A DNA stretch of 64,000 bases from Moraxella sp. K1664 (lineage in GTDB: Bacteria; Pseudomonadota; Gammaproteobacteria; Pseudomonadales; Moraxellaceae), in contig NZ_CP155576.1 of the NCBI RefSeq assembly GCF_039693965.1, positions 1,984,001 through 2,048,000 of the forward strand, given 5' to 3'. The translations under genes and the position numbers were made by a program. Under the pieces are notes generated by a model, which worked only from the letters and a program-made list of their open reading frames with translations, ran no database searches and was not told the DNA's origin. Positions 34,450 through 44,784 of the stretch are shown piece after piece (the first letter of the stretch is position 1; each line of letters begins with the position of its first letter).

Positions 34450-34941
34450 TCACTTTTTATAAACCTTATGGCAACTGCCACAGTTTTCTGCCATGGCTCC
34501 AAAGGCGGTGTGAACATCATCAGCACTTTGGGCAGTGGCAGCGACTGCCACAAGGTTTTGGGTGGCAGCATCAAACTCGTCTTTTTTGGTTTGAAAGCCT
34601 GCCGCATCTGACCATACAGCGTCCTGAGAGTCGCCTTTGGCATTGGCATCATTAAAGTGCGTCCACATTTGGACGGTGCTACCACTGATGAATTCAGCTT
34701 GCTCTTTAAAGGTGGCGGCATCAAAATTGGCAGGGTTTTCCATCATGCCTTTTAAGATATCATTGGCAGCACGCCAGTCTTGCATTAGGTCTTGGCGGGC
34801 TTTGACATCGGGTGATGTTGCTGAGCTAGCACCAGCAGGGGCTTTGTCGCCACAAGCAGTCAGGGCAAGGGCGGTTAGGGCGATGAGACCAAAAGATTTT
34901 ACCGATTGCAATTTTAGAGATTTCAATTTTGCTGATTTCAT
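34450..34941 (-). CDS. Cytochrome c'-like lipoprotein (class II c-type cytochrome)
   Basis: The 163-residue protein has a lipoprotein signal ending ALTACG (Cys about residue 30) and a C-terminal haem-binding motif CGSCHK near residue 156, the position used by cytochrome c' and cytochrome c556. The body is a predicted four-helix bundle (LMQDWRAANDILKGMM, AEFISGSTVQMW). Such proteins carry electrons or bind nitric oxide in the periplasm. ATG 34941 is preferred; the longer frame uses a TTG. Confidence 0.87.
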   Translation of the reverse strand: MKSAKLKSLKLQSVKSFGLIALTALALTACGDKAPAGASSATSPDVKARQDLMQDWRAANDILKGMMENPANFDAATFKEQAEFISGSTVQMWTHFNDANAKGDSQDAVWSDAAGFQTKKDEFDAATQNLVAVAATAQSADDVHTAFGAMAENCGSCHKVYKK

Positions 34942-35116
34942 GGGGCTTTCTATCAAGGTGGCTTGGTATTTGACAAAAAAGAATTGGCAAAAACCAATTC
35001 TTTTTTATTATTCATGAGTTTATACAAACTAATATAAATATATCACAAGCCTTTGATGATTTCAAACGTCATTGCATAAAAGTACACAAAGTTACATTTG
35101 ATAACAAAGCGGGCGT

Positions 35117-36136
<1,020 letters not shown>

Positions 36137-36162
36137 TTATTTTAAAAATTCAACAAAAAACT

Positions 36163-36365
36163 AGGGCGTGCCTACCATTGATAACATTTTTAAAAATAAG
36201 ATGAAATTTAACACTTTAATTCATTTTTGCATGAAAAATGGCTAAATCTGGTTTTTCATCGTCAAAAGCTCGTTTGATAGAATAACCATCAAACTTCACT
36301 TTTTCCTTGAAAAACGGGCGATTTTTCTCATTTTTCATGGCAAATATCAAAGGCGGGCACGCCCT
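36163..36365. repeat. MITE copy c (203 bp)
   Basis: Ends AGGGCGTGCCTACCATTGA and GGCGGGCACGCCCT with TA on both sides. It holds the internal hairpin built on CGTTTGATAG/CTATCAAACT-like arms and the TTTTTCATGCA-type core in inverted order relative to copy d. It sits between hemF and the protease gene. Confidence 0.85.
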
Positions 36366-36392
36366 AATACCAAGATTGGGTTTGGTTTGCCA

Positions 36393-37706
36393 TCAACGTC
36401 CGTGCATGCGGTTTAACTGATTAAACAGCTCATTAAGATAAGCACGCTCTTCGGAGCTTAGAGAGCGACTGCCTTGTTGGCTGTTTTGGCGGTTGTTGCC
36501 ACGACTGGGGCGTTCGCCGACGGTGATGGTAAGCTCATGCTCATCGTCACCACGCTTGACTACAGCATCAAGTGTGCTGTCGGGAGCCTTGGCAGAGACG
36601 ATACCGATGAGTGTGTTGGCGTTGTCAATGGTTTTGCCATCAAGTGACAGCACCACATCGCCTGCCTGTAGACCTGCCTTGCCTGCTGGGCTATCTGTCA
36701 TGACATTGGCGATGACCACGCCTTCGTGAGTGGTGAGATTGGTGGGGTTCTCCCTGACAGGGGCAATCTCCACGCCAAGCCAGCCACGGCTGACCCTGCC
36801 AGTGCTAATTAGCCCGTTCATGACCTGCTCAACAATGGTGGTGGGAATGGCAAAGCCGATCCCCATCGAACCGCCAGAGCGAGAGTAGATGACGGTGTTA
36901 ATGCCAACCAATGCCCCATTGGCGTCCACCAAGGCACCGCCTGAGTTACCAGGATTGATGGCGGCGTCGGTCTGAATGAAGTCTTCAAAGGTGGTCAGAC
37001 CCAGTCCAGAGCGACCTGTGGCAGAGATGATACCTTGGGTGACGGTCTGACCCACGCCAAAGGGATTGCCAATGGCAAGTGCAACATCGCCCACACGAAT
37101 GGGTTCACGGCGAAAAGCGAGTGGAACTAGGTTGTCCATCTCAACCTTAATCACCGCCAAATCACTCTCCACGTCCGCCCCCACGATGGTCGCCCGTGCC
37201 TTACGCCCGTCATTTAAGGCGACGGTAATCTCATCGGCTTGTTCGATGACGTGGGCGTTGGTGACGATATAGCCGTCTTTGGAGACAATCACGCCCGAAC
37301 CCAGACTGCTCGCCCCCCTGTCAATCTCTTGCCCTTGCCCATAGTATTCAAAAAACTGCTCTAACACAGGGTCGCCCATATAAGGGTTTTGCACTCTTTG
37401 GGTGGTGTAGATATTGACCACGGACAGGCTGGCTTGGGTGACCGCGTCATGATAAGAATCTACCGTGGGGGCGGTGTCGGGGTTGTTGTGGGCTTTGGGC
37501 GTGGCAAGGGTGGGTTGCCATACCTGCTCGCTTGATTGCGTGTTTGGGGCGATTTGTTCGGCTTTGGGAGCTTGGCTTTGGGTGGTTAGGGGCGTGGCGT
37601 TGTGCTTGGCGACCAATAGCACCAAAGCTGTGGCTAAGGCTAGGGCAATCAGCCATGGCAGAATAACCCAAATGCTTGCCCCTGTTTGACGGTGAGTGTT
37701 GTTCAT
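36393..37706 (-). CDS. DegS/HtrA-type serine protease with one PDZ domain
   Basis: The 437-residue protein has one N-terminal membrane helix (residues 12-33, WVILPWLIALALATALVLLV) and so is anchored facing the periplasm. The trypsin-like domain shows the triad His152 (VTNAHVI), Asp182 (ESDLAVI) and Ser255 (NPGNSGGA). A single PDZ domain covers about residues 290-385, ending in a Gln/Arg/Ser-rich tail of about 40 residues. One PDZ and a membrane anchor fit DegS/AlgW, the protease that starts the envelope stress response. ATG 37706 has AGGAAAA upstream; the frame further upstream was rejected. Confidence 0.88.
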   Translation of the reverse strand: MNNTHRQTGASIWVILPWLIALALATALVLLVAKHNATPLTTQSQAPKAEQIAPNTQSSEQVWQPTLATPKAHNNPDTAPTVDSYHDAVTQASLSVVNIYTTQRVQNPYMGDPVLEQFFEYYGQGQEIDRGASSLGSGVIVSKDGYIVTNAHVIEQADEITVALNDGRKARATIVGADVESDLAVIKVEMDNLVPLAFRREPIRVGDVALAIGNPFGVGQTVTQGIISATGRSGLGLTTFEDFIQTDAAINPGNSGGALVDANGALVGINTVIYSRSGGSMGIGFAIPTTIVEQVMNGLISTGRVSRGWLGVEIAPVRENPTNLTTHEGVVIANVMTDSPAGKAGLQAGDVVLSLDGKTIDNANTLIGIVSAKAPDSTLDAVVKRGDDEHELTITVGERPSRGNNRQNSQQGSRSLSSEERAYLNELFNQLNRMHGR

Positions 37707-37737
37707 GATTTTCCTAAAATTGTTTTGATAAAATAAA

Positions 37738-37866
37738 GTATATGTCAATCTCAACTTAAAATGATAACTTATTGATTGCCCTATAATTATTGTTGGGTTG
37801 TAGGGGCGAATTGCAATTCGCCCTTGATAAATCAATCACTTATAAAAAGTTGAGAATGAAGTAAAG
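37738..37866. repeat. Small inverted-repeat element with a REP core
   Basis: The left arm (TCTCAACTTAAAATGATAAC...TTATTGATT) and the right arm (AATCAATCACTTATAAAAAGTTGAGAATGAAG) are imperfect inverted repeats of about 30 bases. A GTAGGGGCGAATTGCAATTCGCCC palindrome sits between them (37800-37826). A half copy of the left arm occurs at 53459-53490. It lies upstream of the protease gene. Confidence 0.6.
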
Positions 37867-37984
37867 TAGGATAATTTTACCAAAATAAACTTCAACAAGT
37901 TTTACAAAATCGGATGAATTTTAGGCATTTTTTTAACAATGGTTGCTAGAATATGGCAAATTTTACACCAAGTTTATCCCAAGC

Positions 37985-39145
37985 TTATTCCAAGGTCTTT
38001 TCTAACAAACCAATCAGCCTATTGGTCAAAATCACCGTATCATCATGACTAATATTTAAGGTAGGTAGCAGACGAATGACATTACCGCCTGTAACGTTTA
38101 AAATCAGATAAAACTCATCACGAGCCATGTCCACAATGTGCGTACAGTCCACGCCATCAGGCAAACCAAAGCCTATCATCATGCCACGCCCACGCACGTC
38201 TATTTGTGGGAAATGCTCACGCACGCTTTGGCGGATAAAATCGCTCTCACGCATGGCATTTTTCATCACTTCATCGGTCAGCTCATCATAGACGGCACAG
38301 ACCACCCGACAGCCAAAGGGCGTACCGCCAAACGTAGAGCCGTGTGAACCCGCTCCGAACAGGTCTTTGGCTCGCCCTGACACCATACACGCCCCCACAG
38401 GAAAGCCGTTGCCCAGTCCTTTGGCGGTGGTCAGTACGTCTGGCTTGACATTGCTATATTGATAAGCAAAATATTTGCCCGTGCGACCGTTACCTGTTTG
38501 TACTTCATCAAGCATAAACAGCCAGTCGTTGGTATGGCAGATATTTTGTAGTTTTTCTAAATAATCATCGCTTGGGGTGTGTAGTCCACCTTCGCCCTGA
38601 ATAGGTTCTACAAATACTGCACAAATGTCTTTGTCATCTATCAAGGCTTCTACGGCAGAGACATCATTAAATGGTACACGGATAAAGTCATCATCCAAGG
38701 TAAAAAAGCCTGTCCGAGCCTTAGGATTGGCGGTGGCGGTTACGGTGAGTAGGGTGCGACCGTGAAAGGCGTGTTCCATGACGATGACTTTGGGGTGAGA
38801 TTTGCTTTGGTTGTGGGCATATAGGCGAGCCAGTTTTAAGGCACATTCGTTGGCTTCGGCTCCCGAGTTGGCAAAAAATACTTTGTCCATGCCCGCCTTT
38901 TGACAGAGTATTTCGCCTGCTTTTTCTTGCCAGTCAATTTGGTATAAATTACTGGTGTGAATGAGCGTGTCGGCTTGCTCTTTCATGGCATGGCTGATGG
39001 CAGGGTGGCAATGACCAAGCCCACACACGGCGATACCTGTCAGAGCATCCAGATACGCCGTGCCGTCTGCGGTGTACAGATATGAGCCTTGCCCACGCAC
39101 AAAAGAAATGGGCTGACGGGCGTAGGTTGGCATAAGATAAGACAT
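37985..39145 (-). CDS. argD: Acetylornithine aminotransferase
   Basis: The 386-residue PLP enzyme of class III aminotransferases makes N-acetylornithine in arginine synthesis and may also act in lysine synthesis. Visible motifs are FFANSGAEANECALKLAR, MEHAFHGRTL, EPIQGEGG, LDEVQTGNGRTGK and the PLP lysine in TTAKGLGNGFP (about residue 242). Start and length match the family. yacG lies 93 bp upstream on the same strand. Confidence 0.92.
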   Translation of the reverse strand: MSYLMPTYARQPISFVRGQGSYLYTADGTAYLDALTGIAVCGLGHCHPAISHAMKEQADTLIHTSNLYQIDWQEKAGEILCQKAGMDKVFFANSGAEANECALKLARLYAHNQSKSHPKVIVMEHAFHGRTLLTVTATANPKARTGFFTLDDDFIRVPFNDVSAVEALIDDKDICAVFVEPIQGEGGLHTPSDDYLEKLQNICHTNDWLFMLDEVQTGNGRTGKYFAYQYSNVKPDVLTTAKGLGNGFPVGACMVSGRAKDLFGAGSHGSTFGGTPFGCRVVCAVYDELTDEVMKNAMRESDFIRQSVREHFPQIDVRGRGMMIGFGLPDGVDCTHIVDMARDEFYLILNVTGGNVIRLLPTLNISHDDTVILTNRLIGLLEKTLE

Positions 39146-39237
39146 AAAAAGTCCTTAAATTTTTCTAAATAATAAAATCAAAAATTGTCAAATGAATGGC
39201 GTGTAAAATTTGATAAAATTCTCAAAATTTGGGTAAA

Positions 39238-39420
39238 TCACGCTTTGGACAATTCATCGCTAAATGGCGTATCATCGGTTGCCACACGATATGATTCATC
39301 CGCCCACGCTCCTAAATCAATGAGTTTACAGCGTTCACTACAAAACGGGCGGTTCGGGTTGTCAGACCAACTGGTCGGTTTTTGACATTGGGGGCAGGGG
39401 TAAGTGGTCGGTGTGGTCAT
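39238..39420 (-). CDS. yacG: DNA gyrase inhibitor / zinc-binding protein YacG
   Basis: The 60-residue protein has the YacG zinc site CPQCQ...CSERCK and the family core [13 protein letters not shown]. YacG binds GyrB and lowers gyrase activity. It is full length. Confidence 0.9.
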   Translation of the reverse strand: MTTPTTYPCPQCQKPTSWSDNPNRPFCSERCKLIDLGAWADESYRVATDDTPFSDELSKA

Positions 39421-39505
39421 GTGATGGTCTTTGATGTGATTGTTTTGTGATAGGGATTTATTTTAACAAATTTTTACCATTTACACAAAACGAGTTTGTG
39501 TTACT

Positions 39506-39632
39506 AGGGCGTGCCCGCCTTTGGTATTTGCAATGAAAAACAAGATTTAGCCATTTTTCATGCAAAAATGGATTAAAGCATTAAAATTTTCATCTTATTT
39601 CATAAAAATGTTATCAATGGTAGGTACGCCCT
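39506..39632. repeat. MITE copy d (127 bp)
   Basis: Ends AGGGCGTGCCCGCCTTTGG and CAATGGTAGGTACGCCCT with TA on both sides. It is the short form of copy c in reverse, lacking the internal hairpin insert. Confidence 0.85.
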
Positions 39633-39970
39633 AGGTGTAATGGGTTTTAATATCATTAAAAATTAGCAACTTAGCAAATATTTCATAATTTTTTACAAAT
39701 AAAACATGACAGTCACAAAAAAGAAAGTTATAATCAGCACCGCACTCTTACTAGTACGATTGATTTATTAAATTATTGTTATAAAATAACTTATATGACG
39801 TTTGTGGTATTTGTAGAAATAATTAATGAATCGGTGGGATGGTAAGGTTGCTTGGTGTTTTAAAAAGTGTTTTTTGGCATTGTATGAGCATGCAGATGAA
39901 TGCAAGACTTAGACAAATGAAAAAACAAGGATTTTAAAACGCACTTTTCTCACAGTGATAGGAGGTATTT
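39633..39970. other. Leader region of the DUF3360 transporter gene
   Basis: AT-rich, with only two frames of about 20 codons, which I do not support as genes. It should hold the promoter of the downstream transporter. A strong ribosome site TAGGAGG is at 39959-39965. Confidence 0.5.
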
Positions 39971-41473
39971 GTGAGTGATGTTCAATCTGATTTAACCGAA
40001 GAGCAAATCCGAGAATACACAACCAAAAGCTATGAAGAGCTTCATAAGCCTTCATCTGCCTTTGAGTCTCGTGACGCTTATCTAAGACACGAATTGCAAA
40101 TCATGAAACCCAAAAGATGGGGCGTGAACTTGCCATTTCGTGATTATCGTTTTGAGTTTGAAGATACCATTCCTGCGATGGCGGGGATGATTGGTAAAAT
40201 CGTCATGGTGGGAGCGATGGCAGCTGCCTTTGCCGCACCGCTTGGTTTGGGCGAAGATTTTGTCTTGCAAAACGTCCGCTATGAGATGATTATTGCTGCA
40301 ATCTTTGTACTTATTTTCTCAGCATTTTTCCTACCAACGTCCAACTTACCTGGCACACACGGACCGCTCATTCCGCTCATTCCTATTGTGGTGGCGGCAG
40401 GGGGGCACCCACTTGCTTTTGGTGTGCTCATCGGGGTATTTGGACTGATTATGGCGGTCTTAAAAGGCGGTAGCCTGATGTCCAAGCTCACCAGTAACGG
40501 GGTGGCAGGCGGGCTACTACTCTATCTGGGTTTTGTAGGGCTGATGGCTCAGGTCAAAAACATGATAGCCTGGGCGGATAAAATTGGTCTGCCACACATC
40601 GCCTTTATCATCATTTTATCAACCATTGTTATGTATGCCTTGCTAGAACACTGGCAAAAACGTTGGCTTGCGGTGCCTGTCGGCTGTGCGTTGGCGGGCT
40701 TTTTGGCATTTATCTTGGGAGCTCCCTTTGAGTTTAAGACCGAGCCAGGGCTGCCGCCACTTAGCCCCACTTACTGGTGGGGTGAGAATACAGGTTGGAC
40801 GCTAGGTCTGCCCGACGCCAAAGCCTTTATTGTGGTATTTCCTTTTGCGGTGTTGGCGGTTGCCATGTGGCCACCAGATTTCTTGGGACACAAAGTATTC
40901 CAGCAAATCAGCTATCCTAAGCACTCTGAACGTACACACATGAATATTGATGACACGACCATTGCGTGCTCTATCCGTCAAATGGTGGGCTCGGCACTGG
41001 GTGGGGCGAACTTCACATCATCATGGGGTACATACATCGTGCCTGCATCCATCGCCAAACGTCCGATTCCTGCTGGTGCTGTCTTGACCGCAGTATTTTG
41101 TATCGTCGCAGCCATTTGGGGTTATCCCATGGACTTGGCGGTATGGCAACCTGTGCTCTCCACAGCTCTTATTGTGGCGGTATTTGTACCGCTACTAGAA
41201 GCAGGTATGGAAATGACTCGTGCAGGTAAGACAACTCAGTCAGCCGCCATCGTGGTGTTCTCATCAGCATTGGTGAACCCTGTGTTTGGTTGGTCGCTAA
41301 CCATGATGTTGGATAACCTAGGTCTTATCGGTGATAAAAAACGCAGTGTTGAGCTGGGTCTGATGGGGCGTGTGATTATCCCTGTGGCAAGTTTTGTGAT
41401 TCTATGTATTGCCATGGGCTTGGTGGGTATGTTCCCTGGTGTACCTGCATTACTACCGCAGTTTAGAGTTTAA
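39971..41473 (+). CDS. DUF3360-type membrane transporter, SulP/NCS2-like
   Basis: The 500-residue protein has a soluble N-terminus of about 55 residues followed by 12 or more hydrophobic segments. Stretches such as LPTSNLPGTHGPLIPLIP and VKGG/LTSNGVAGGLLLYLG recall the SulP/NCS2 transporter fold, and the whole resembles the DUF3360 family. A likely role is transport of an anion or nucleobase, but the substrate is unknown. Start is GTG 39971, chosen for the TAGGAGG site five bases upstream. A terminator follows. Confidence 0.72.
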   Translation: MSDVQSDLTEEQIREYTTKSYEELHKPSSAFESRDAYLRHELQIMKPKRWGVNLPFRDYRFEFEDTIPAMAGMIGKIVMVGAMAAAFAAPLGLGEDFVLQNVRYEMIIAAIFVLIFSAFFLPTSNLPGTHGPLIPLIPIVVAAGGHPLAFGVLIGVFGLIMAVLKGGSLMSKLTSNGVAGGLLLYLGFVGLMAQVKNMIAWADKIGLPHIAFIIILSTIVMYALLEHWQKRWLAVPVGCALAGFLAFILGAPFEFKTEPGLPPLSPTYWWGENTGWTLGLPDAKAFIVVFPFAVLAVAMWPPDFLGHKVFQQISYPKHSERTHMNIDDTTIACSIRQMVGSALGGANFTSSWGTYIVPASIAKRPIPAGAVLTAVFCIVAAIWGYPMDLAVWQPVLSTALIVAVFVPLLEAGMEMTRAGKTTQSAAIVVFSSALVNPVFGWSLTMMLDNLGLIGDKKRSVELGLMGRVIIPVASFVILCIAMGLVGMFPGVPALLPQFRV

Positions 41474-41488
41474 TGGTTTTATAAAACA

Positions 41489-41521
41489 AAAATCGCTCAA
41501 TGGATATTGGACGATTTTTTT
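41489..41521 (+). terminator. Terminator after the DUF3360 gene
   Basis: AAAATCG (41489-41495) pairs with CGATTTT (41512-41518), extended by an imperfect TCAAT/ATTGGA stem, and a T-run follows. Confidence 0.8.
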
Positions 41522-41595
41522 ATTGGGGTGTGTTTGTTTTTTTGTGTTTTTCATTAAAAATGGGGAAAGTTGCCTATTTTTTATGAAAATAATTT

Positions 41596-42042
41596 AGGGC
41601 GTGCCTACCATTGATAACATTTTTATAAAATACACCCGAGAAACTTTAAAATTACCACAAACATAAAGAAGTTTGGGTGTAGGGGCATGCTGTGCACGCC
41701 TATAAAAATTGGCATGTTATCAAAGGATGTGCGGAGCCAGTCCCTACAAAGCCTGTGGTAAATATTAAGTTTGTTAGGTGTAAGATGAAAAATTGACAAT
41801 TTCAATCAATTTTTGCATGAAAAATGGCTATCCAACCACTTAAATTTAAAAATTGAGTGAAACTCTTAAAATTTACCCAGTTAAGTGGTCGGATTGTTTT
41901 TTATAATAAAAACTTGTCTGATAAAAAACTCACAGCCTTTGTTTTTTTCTTGAAAAACGGGCGGTTCCCCTGCTTTTTTAACAGGTATTTTTCATTGCAA
42001 ATACCAAAGGCAGGCACGCCCTAATAAAGTTCAACACGCCCT
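41596..42042. repeat. MITE copy e, composite with nested palindromes (about 447 bp)
   Basis: The left end is AGGGCGTGCCTACCATTGA. The main right end is GGCAGGCACGCCCT at 42022, followed by an extra TTCAACACGCCCT end at 42042. Inside are a GTAGGGGCATGC...GTCCCTAC repeat (41678-41756) and a palindrome built on CCAACCACTTAA...TTAAGTGGTCGG (41836-41894). It looks like successive insertions of repeats into a MITE. Confidence 0.75.
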
Positions 42043-42253
42043 AATAAAAAATAAATGGATTTCATGGATAGACCTTGCTTTTCATACCAATTTTTTGGGA
42101 TATAGGGTGTGTCAAAAGTTCGCACATCGGACTAAAAATAAAGATCAAGAATTTTAATTTGAATCAATTAGGATTACAACACCAATCTAACTTTCAAGAT
42201 TTTATTAAAAAGATGTCAATCTTTCATTTATTTAAATCAAACCTAAACCAACA
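42043..42253. other. Intergenic, no gene seen
   Basis: AT-rich region between the composite MITE and the end of panF. A frame of about 95 codons runs through it but lacks a ribosome site and reads into panF antisense; I do not support it. Confidence 0.6.
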
Positions 42254-43690
42254 TCACACCTTTTTCGTCTCCCCCACCTTATTCCCCACCAAAAATGCAA
42301 GAAGTCCAATCACCAACGCAGGCACGACAGCGTGCAAATCCCATAAAGCGATTTTAAAATAGGCAATGATGACATAGCTTGTCAGACCTGCCACCATAGA
42401 CCATATCGCCCCTGTGGCATTGGCTTTTTTGTAATACAGCCCAAAGACCAGCACCCACAAAAAAGTCGACTCTAACCCACCAAAGGACAATAAGTTTAGC
42501 CAAATCAGCATATCAGGCGGATTTAGCATGGCAACGACCGCCAAAATCACAGTAAAACCAAGCGTGAGCGTGGTGGAGTAGCGTTTGATTTTGGCTTCGT
42601 TGTGGATAGCGTCAGGCTTGATAGACAGATACAAATCCTTAATGAGCGTACTTGACGACTGTATCAGCATCGAGTCAATGGACGACATAATCGCCGCCAT
42701 GGGAGCTGCCAAAAATATCCCCGCCACAAAGGGCGGTAGCACCGTCATCATCAGCGTGGGAATGACTTTATCAGGCACATCAAGCTCAGGCACGACCGCA
42801 CGAGCCAGCACCCCTGCTAGGTGCATACCCAAGACCAGCACCGTCATCACCACCGTCCCGACAAGTATCCCCCGATGTAGCGAGCGACTGTCCTTATACG
42901 CCATCGCCCGCACCGCCGTATGGGGCAGACCAATCAAGCCAAAGCACACCAGCACCCAAAACGACAGCATAAACGTTGCCGACAGCTTATCATCAACGCC
43001 TGTGGGGGTCAGTAGACGTGGGTCAATGGCATGCAGGGTTGTCATGGCGTTGTCCATACCCCCTGTGGCGACAAGCGTTGCCCCAAGTAGGAGCATCGTG
43101 CCGATGAGCATGACAAGCCCTTGCACCGTATCGGTCAAAACCACCGCCCGAAAGCCACCGATAAAGGTATAAAGCCCAATCACAAGGGCAAACACGCCAA
43201 TTGACCACTCATAAGGCAGACCCAATGTCGTTTCAAGCAGACGACCCGCCCCAATAAACTGCACCACCATCATGCCAAAAAACGCAAGCAGGAGCGAGAC
43301 GCACGCAAGCCATACCACGACTTTATTTTGATAACGGGCAAATAGCAGGTCGTTAATGGTAATGCTACCTGTTTGACGGGCGAACATGGCAAATTTTTTG
43401 CCGAGTGTACCAAGCGTGAGCCAAATTGCAGGCACTTGTATCATGGATAACAGCACCCAGCCCAAGCCAAATTTGTACGCCGCCCCCGGCCCTCCGATGA
43501 ATGAGCTTGCCGAGACATAAGTCGCAACTGTCGTCATGGCAAGCACAAATCCGCCCATGGAGCGAGAGCCGACATAGTATTCATTTAAAAATCCGCCCGT
43601 TTTGCGTTTTTGATAAGCGTACCACGCCACCCCAAACACAAAAAACAGATACAGGACAAGGGGGATTAAAATTTGGATATTTAGATTCAT
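42254..43690 (-). CDS. panF: Sodium/pantothenate symporter PanF
   Basis: The 478-residue protein of the sodium/solute symporter family has about 13 membrane segments. The N-terminal EYYVGSRSMGGFVLAMTTVATYVSASSFIGGPGAAY block and the LSFGGLESTFLWVLVFGLYY block point to PanF, which imports pantothenate, the precursor of coenzyme A. The upstream partner yhdT overlaps it by one base, the same pairing as in E. coli. Confidence 0.9.
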   Translation of the reverse strand: MNLNIQILIPLVLYLFFVFGVAWYAYQKRKTGGFLNEYYVGSRSMGGFVLAMTTVATYVSASSFIGGPGAAYKFGLGWVLLSMIQVPAIWLTLGTLGKKFAMFARQTGSITINDLLFARYQNKVVVWLACVSLLLAFFGMMVVQFIGAGRLLETTLGLPYEWSIGVFALVIGLYTFIGGFRAVVLTDTVQGLVMLIGTMLLLGATLVATGGMDNAMTTLHAIDPRLLTPTGVDDKLSATFMLSFWVLVCFGLIGLPHTAVRAMAYKDSRSLHRGILVGTVVMTVLVLGMHLAGVLARAVVPELDVPDKVIPTLMMTVLPPFVAGIFLAAPMAAIMSSIDSMLIQSSSTLIKDLYLSIKPDAIHNEAKIKRYSTTLTLGFTVILAVVAMLNPPDMLIWLNLLSFGGLESTFLWVLVFGLYYKKANATGAIWSMVAGLTSYVIIAYFKIALWDLHAVVPALVIGLLAFLVGNKVGETKKV

Positions 43691-44019
43691 TAATTTTCCC
43701 CTTGTTTGTCATTGTGATTTAACTCGTTGCTTAATTCACCGTCTAAATCCATTTCCTGATAAACCGCCTTTAACACCGCCATGCTGATTAAAATAAAAAT
43801 CAATGGCAAAAACACACAGCTTAGCTCAAACCACAACGGCAAGCCCAAAACCCCCGTCCCCGTTGGCATAAAATAGGCAAAAACCACCCAACCTGCCATG
43901 TACAGGAGCGTAAGATACACCGCCCATTTGGCTTCACGGTTGAGTTGATGGGTAAGTGGGGTGGATGTTGGGGATTGGCTTGGGGTGGGGTGGTTGGCTT
44001 GGGGTGGGGTATCTGACAT
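43690..44019 (-). CDS. yhdT: YhdT/DUF997 small membrane protein
   Basis: The 109-residue protein has a hydrophilic N-terminus, then two hydrophobic segments (WAVYLTLLYMAGWVVFAYF and LSCVFLPLIFILISMAVL), as in YhdT. It is translationally coupled to panF (one-base overlap). Function is unknown; a subunit or helper of PanF is the usual guess. Confidence 0.82.
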   Translation of the reverse strand: MSDTPPQANHPTPSQSPTSTPLTHQLNREAKWAVYLTLLYMAGWVVFAYFMPTGTGVLGLPLWFELSCVFLPLIFILISMAVLKAVYQEMDLDGELSNELNHNDKQGEN

Positions 44020-44130
44020 GGTGCGTCCTTACAAATTCTTATAAAACCCTTTAAATAAGAGCAGGATAAAAGCAAAATAAAGGCGAAAAAACGCACAAAT
44101 TTTAACACAAAATCTGCCACTTTAAAATAA

Positions 44131-44160
44131 AAAAGACCTTAATCAATATTAAGGTCTTTT
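44131..44160 (-). terminator. Terminator after rpsT
   Basis: A 13-bp stem (44131-44143 with 44148-44160) with A/T runs on both sides; it ends rpsT on the minus strand. Confidence 0.85.
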
Positions 44161-44193
44161 TAAGTCTGTTACCAAAACTGGTATGAGTGCCGA

Positions 44194-44460
44194 TTAAGCT
44201 TTTAGGGCTTTGATAGCTTTGTTTAGACGGCTCTTATGGCGAGCAGCTTTGTTTTTGTGAATGATGCCTTTGTCAGCCATGCGGTCAATCACAGGAACGG
44301 CTTTGGCGTAGGCTTCGGTTGCTAGGTCATAAGACTTAGATTCGATGGCAGATACCACACGTTTGATGTAGGTACGAACCATAGAACGTTGAGATGCGTT
44401 TTGGGCACGGCGTTTGACGTTTTGGCGTGCACGTTTACGAGCTTGGGCTGAGTTTGCCAT
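44194..44460 (-). CDS. rpsT: 30S ribosomal protein S20
   Basis: The 88-residue basic protein [18 protein letters not shown]... binds 16S rRNA; the [16 protein letters not shown] tail is typical. ATG 44460 gives the normal S20 length; the frame extending upstream to 44571 adds sequence unlike any S20. AAGGAAAA is upstream. Confidence 0.97.
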   Translation of the reverse strand: MANSAQARKRARQNVKRRAQNASQRSMVRTYIKRVVSAIESKSYDLATEAYAKAVPVIDRMADKGIIHKNKAARHKSRLNKAIKALKA

Positions 44461-44723
44461 GATAATTTTCCTTACAAAAAGTAAAAATGGATAAAAGTAA
44501 CTTAGTGTAGGCGATAATTCAGGCAGCCACCGAATTACCCAATAAAATAAAGGAGACACGTTGCCTAACACAATAAAGCCGATATATTAGCAAATTTTTG
44601 GGATTTATTCAAGTGCCTTATTAGGTTTTTAAAAATTCTAAAAAACCGCCAAACGGTAAAGTTTTAACATATTGATTTTTAATAATTTTTTAAAATAAAA
44701 AGCTCGTATTTTATGGCGTAAAA

Positions 44724-44753
44724 TTCGCCATTTTTGCCATTTTGTGCTATAAT
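44724..44753 (+). promoter_or_regulatory. Probable gyrA promoter with extended -10
   Basis: TGC-TATAAT (44745-44753) is a perfect extended -10, with TTCGCC about 18 bases upstream as a weak -35. The transcript would have a leader of about 25 bases. Confidence 0.7.
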
Positions 44754-44784
44754 GTCGCCTTTATGTGTGTTCCTTGGAAAAATT

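Noticed and set aside
36163-36365. MITE c as a small RNA gene
   Set aside because: It folds well, but its ends and TA flanks mark it as a mobile repeat. No promoter or terminator pair was seen.
42075-42362. A 95-codon open frame between MITE e and panF
   Set aside because: It lacks a ribosome site, overlaps panF antisense and has no recognisable composition.
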